Below, one piece after another: positions 5,593 through 6,781 of a stretch of DNA of 6,781 nucleotides (position 1 is the first letter of the stretch; every line of letters starts with the position of its first letter). The stretch spans positions 1 through 6,781 of the forward strand of contig JAKDIE010000078.1 in the NCBI GenBank assembly GCA_030450655.1, in the 5' to 3' direction. The translations under genes were made by a program, and so were the position numbers. The notes under the pieces were generated by a model, which had not been told where the DNA came from, did not search any database, and worked only from the letters and a program-made list of their open reading frames with translations. The stretch comes from Ruaniaceae bacterium (GTDB lineage Bacteria; Actinomycetota; Actinomycetes; Actinomycetales; Actinomycetaceae).

Positions 5593-5628
5593 CAGGGCCT
5601 CGCCGCGAAAAGGAGCGGTGGGGCCCTG
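5593..5628. terminator. Bidirectional hairpin terminator between uraA and the LytR_C gene
   Basis: A 14-bp stem (5593-5606 with 5615-5628) has two G-U pairs on the plus transcript and an 8-nt loop, GAAAAGGA. It begins 14 nt after the uraA stop and lies 6 nt past the stop of the convergent minus-strand gene, so it can end both transcripts. Neither side has a strong U tract, which is usual for high-GC actinobacteria. Confidence 0.82.
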
Positions 5629-5634
5629 CGTGCG

Positions 5635-6270
5635 TTACGCGTCCTGGGCCGGATCCTCTTCGGTGACCTCGCCGTCGTCGGGCTCTTGTTCCGTTGCCGG
5701 TTGCTCCGTGACGCACTGCGCCGGCATCTCGATCGCCGTTCCCGCCACGAGACCCTCTGCGCTTCCGATTGAAGTGAAGAGGTGCCCCAGGATCACATCC
5801 ACGGTGGCATCCTCTCGCGCGTCGATCATCACTTCCATGTCCGGGAAGAGCTGCTTCAACGTGTAGGCCGCGATCACGCCCTGCGGCCCTGCCTGGATCT
5901 GGCCGGGACTGACGAGTAGCTCGGGCCAGTTCCCGTAATCGGCAACCGTGACCCCCGCAGTCTGCAGAGACCCCGCCACGCTCGATGCGAGGCCGCCTTG
6001 ATTCCCCGAGTTGTAGACGTTTGCCGTGATCGTGGTGAACTCGACCGTGTAGGAGCCTTCCGGGGGGCACACGGACTCGGATGAGGTCTCGATCTTCACT
6101 GGGTACGTGAAATCGCGCGTCCACGGCGAGGGGATCGCTCCGGTATAGGTGAGCCACGCGAATCCGCTAGCCACCACGAGGCCGAGAATTAGTAGCCCGT
6201 AAATGACCGTTTGGCGTTGCTGGAGCCGCCGACGCCGCTTTGCGCGCGGGGACATCGCATTAGAGTTCAC
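5635..6270 (-). CDS. Single-pass membrane protein with LytR_C domain
   Basis: A 211-residue protein from GTG 6270. A basic cytoplasmic head (RAKRRRR at 9-15) precedes one transmembrane helix (about 22-42), and the rest is predicted outside the cell. Residues about 74-168 fit the LytR_C domain: TANVYNSGNQGGLASSVAGSL, then the internal AGVTVADYGNW and a final VDVILGHLF. Two extracytoplasmic cysteines, Cys68 and Cys186, flank the domain and could form a disulfide. The tail after 187 is strongly acidic (Glu/Asp/Gln/Pro). LytR_C is often attached to LytR-CpsA-Psr ligases, but there is no LCP catalytic domain here, so a cell-envelope role is only inferred. The GTG at 6276 and the ATG at 6255 are alternative starts; 6270 is chosen because TAGGAT ends exactly 6 nt before it. 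Confidence 0.85.
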   Translation of the reverse strand: MNSNAMSPRAKRRRRLQQRQTVIYGLLILGLVVASGFAWLTYTGAIPSPWTRDFTYPVKIETSSESVCPPEGSYTVEFTTITANVYNSGNQGGLASSVAGSLQTAGVTVADYGNWPELLVSPGQIQAGPQGVIAAYTLKQLFPDMEVMIDAREDATVDVILGHLFTSIGSAEGLVAGTAIEMPAQCVTEQPATEQEPDDGEVTEEDPAQDA

Positions 6271-6276
6271 GCACAC

Positions 6277-6282
6277 ATCCTA
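6277..6282 (-). promoter_or_regulatory. -10 box of the leaderless LytR_C gene promoter
   Basis: TAGGAT on the minus strand (TAnnnT) ends directly before the GTG at 6276 and exactly 6 nt before the in-frame GTG at 6270. A transcript starting at 6270 would be leaderless and would exclude the longer start. The box lies in the 39-nt gap after the carbonic anhydrase stop. Confidence 0.58.
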
Positions 6283-6309
6283 TGCGGCGTCCATATGCTC
6301 CGTGGCCTC

Positions 6310-6781
6310 TCACACCGCGAGCGGCAGTCCACGTGCCGCACTCACGAGTAGGGCTCGGAGGTTCTGCGCGTCCTCTGGTGCAGGGTGGAGGCCGCTTTGC
6401 GGTCCCGCGGCGCCAGGGATTCCCACGAGGCGGGTGGCCAGATCGTAGACGCCGAAGAACGCGGGCTGCGGAAGCTCCTCGGCAAGAATCATCGCGGTCA
6501 TGGCGGCGTTTGCAATAATCCCGACGGCGATCAGGGCACCCCGGTAGCCAGCCTGCCGTTCGGAATCGGACCCATGGGCATCCCGGAGCGCGGCGCGGGC
6601 CATCGTGACCGGGGCGAGGATCGCATCGACGATCCCGCGCAGGGCCGAGTTCCCGGCGAGCGCGAGGTAGCCCTCCGGGTCCAGCGCCGCATCGACGGCG
6701 GCCGTGACCGCGCCGCACGAGGTGTGCCCAATCACCACGTTCGCCGCCACCGTGGGCAGGTGCGCGGCGGCGTAGTGGAGG
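6310..6781 (-). CDS. Beta-class carbonic anhydrase, 5' end outside window
   Basis: The frame enters from the right edge (LHYAAAHLPTVAANVVIGHT...) and stops at 6310-6312, giving 156 residues of the C-terminal part. GHTSCGAV provides two of the beta-carbonic anhydrase zinc ligands, His (codon 6724-6726) and Cys (codon 6715-6717). The first Cys-x-Asp-x-Arg motif must lie beyond the window. FFGVYDLATRLVGI near the C-terminus matches the closing G-x-x-Y-D-x-x-T-G strand of the family, with Arg-Leu in place of the usual Gly. The enzyme interconverts CO2 and bicarbonate, probably in the cytoplasm, and supplies bicarbonate to carboxylases. A GTG at 6750 is in frame but lies inside the conserved core, so it is not the start. 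Confidence 0.83.
   Translation of the reverse strand, partial: LHYAAAHLPTVAANVVIGHTSCGAVTAAVDAALDPEGYLALAGNSALRGIVDAILAPVTMARAALRDAHGSDSERQAGYRGALIAVGIIANAAMTAMILAEELPQPAFFGVYDLATRLVGIPGAAGPQSGLHPAPEDAQNLRALLVSAARGLPLAV

Overview
The window is a GC-rich stretch of chromosome from an actinobacterium (Actinomycetota). The order is less certain; Micrococcales or Actinomycetales fit the gene content. The lineage call rests on strong G/C third-position bias, frequent GTG starts, a DUF4190 protein, a LytR_C membrane protein, a CPBP protease with the actinobacterial RGMYHLYQG motif, and -10 boxes of the form TAnnnT placed directly before start codons. Most of it is housekeeping sequence. I see no transposase, phage gene, CRISPR array or toxin/defence cassette, and no obviously new multi-gene system.

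Left part (1-1727). An alpha/beta hydrolase cut by the window edge (1-578, minus) follows upp (578-1216, minus) with a TAATG stop/start overlap. Divergent from upp, 40 bp away, is tadA (1257-1727, plus). The two promoters are back to back, and each -10 box lies where the other's -35 region would be.

Middle (1728-4124). A tRNA-Ser(CGA) gene with its own promoter and a hairpin terminator (1942-1982) is followed by a CPBP-family membrane protease (2036-2821, plus). Convergent to that is a class I glutamine amidotransferase-like gene (2846-3577, minus). Next comes a 139-bp gap holding a long, AT-tipped imperfect inverted repeat (3619-3693). Then comes a small DUF4190 membrane protein (3717-4124, minus).

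Right part (4125-6781). A uracil:proton symporter of the NCS2 family (uraA, 4245-5579, plus) diverges from the DUF4190 gene. Its leader carries a dyad at the predicted transcription start. A 14-bp hairpin (5593-5628) separates it from the convergent LytR_C-domain membrane protein (5635-6270, minus). The window ends inside a beta-carbonic anhydrase (6310-6781, minus).

Functionally, uraA (uracil uptake) and upp (uracil + PRPP to UMP) form a uracil salvage route, although they sit about 3 kb apart in separate transcription units. tadA and tRNA-Ser belong to decoding. The clearest shared signal is regulatory. Five of the seven protein genes whose start lies in the window (upp, tadA, CPBP, GATase, LytR_C) have TAnnnT, then exactly 6 nt, then ATG or GTG, the signature of leaderless mRNAs. 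The DUF4190 and uraA genes instead have leaders with Shine-Dalgarno sequences. The seven exclude the hydrolase, which is internal to the upp operon, and the carbonic anhydrase, whose start lies outside.
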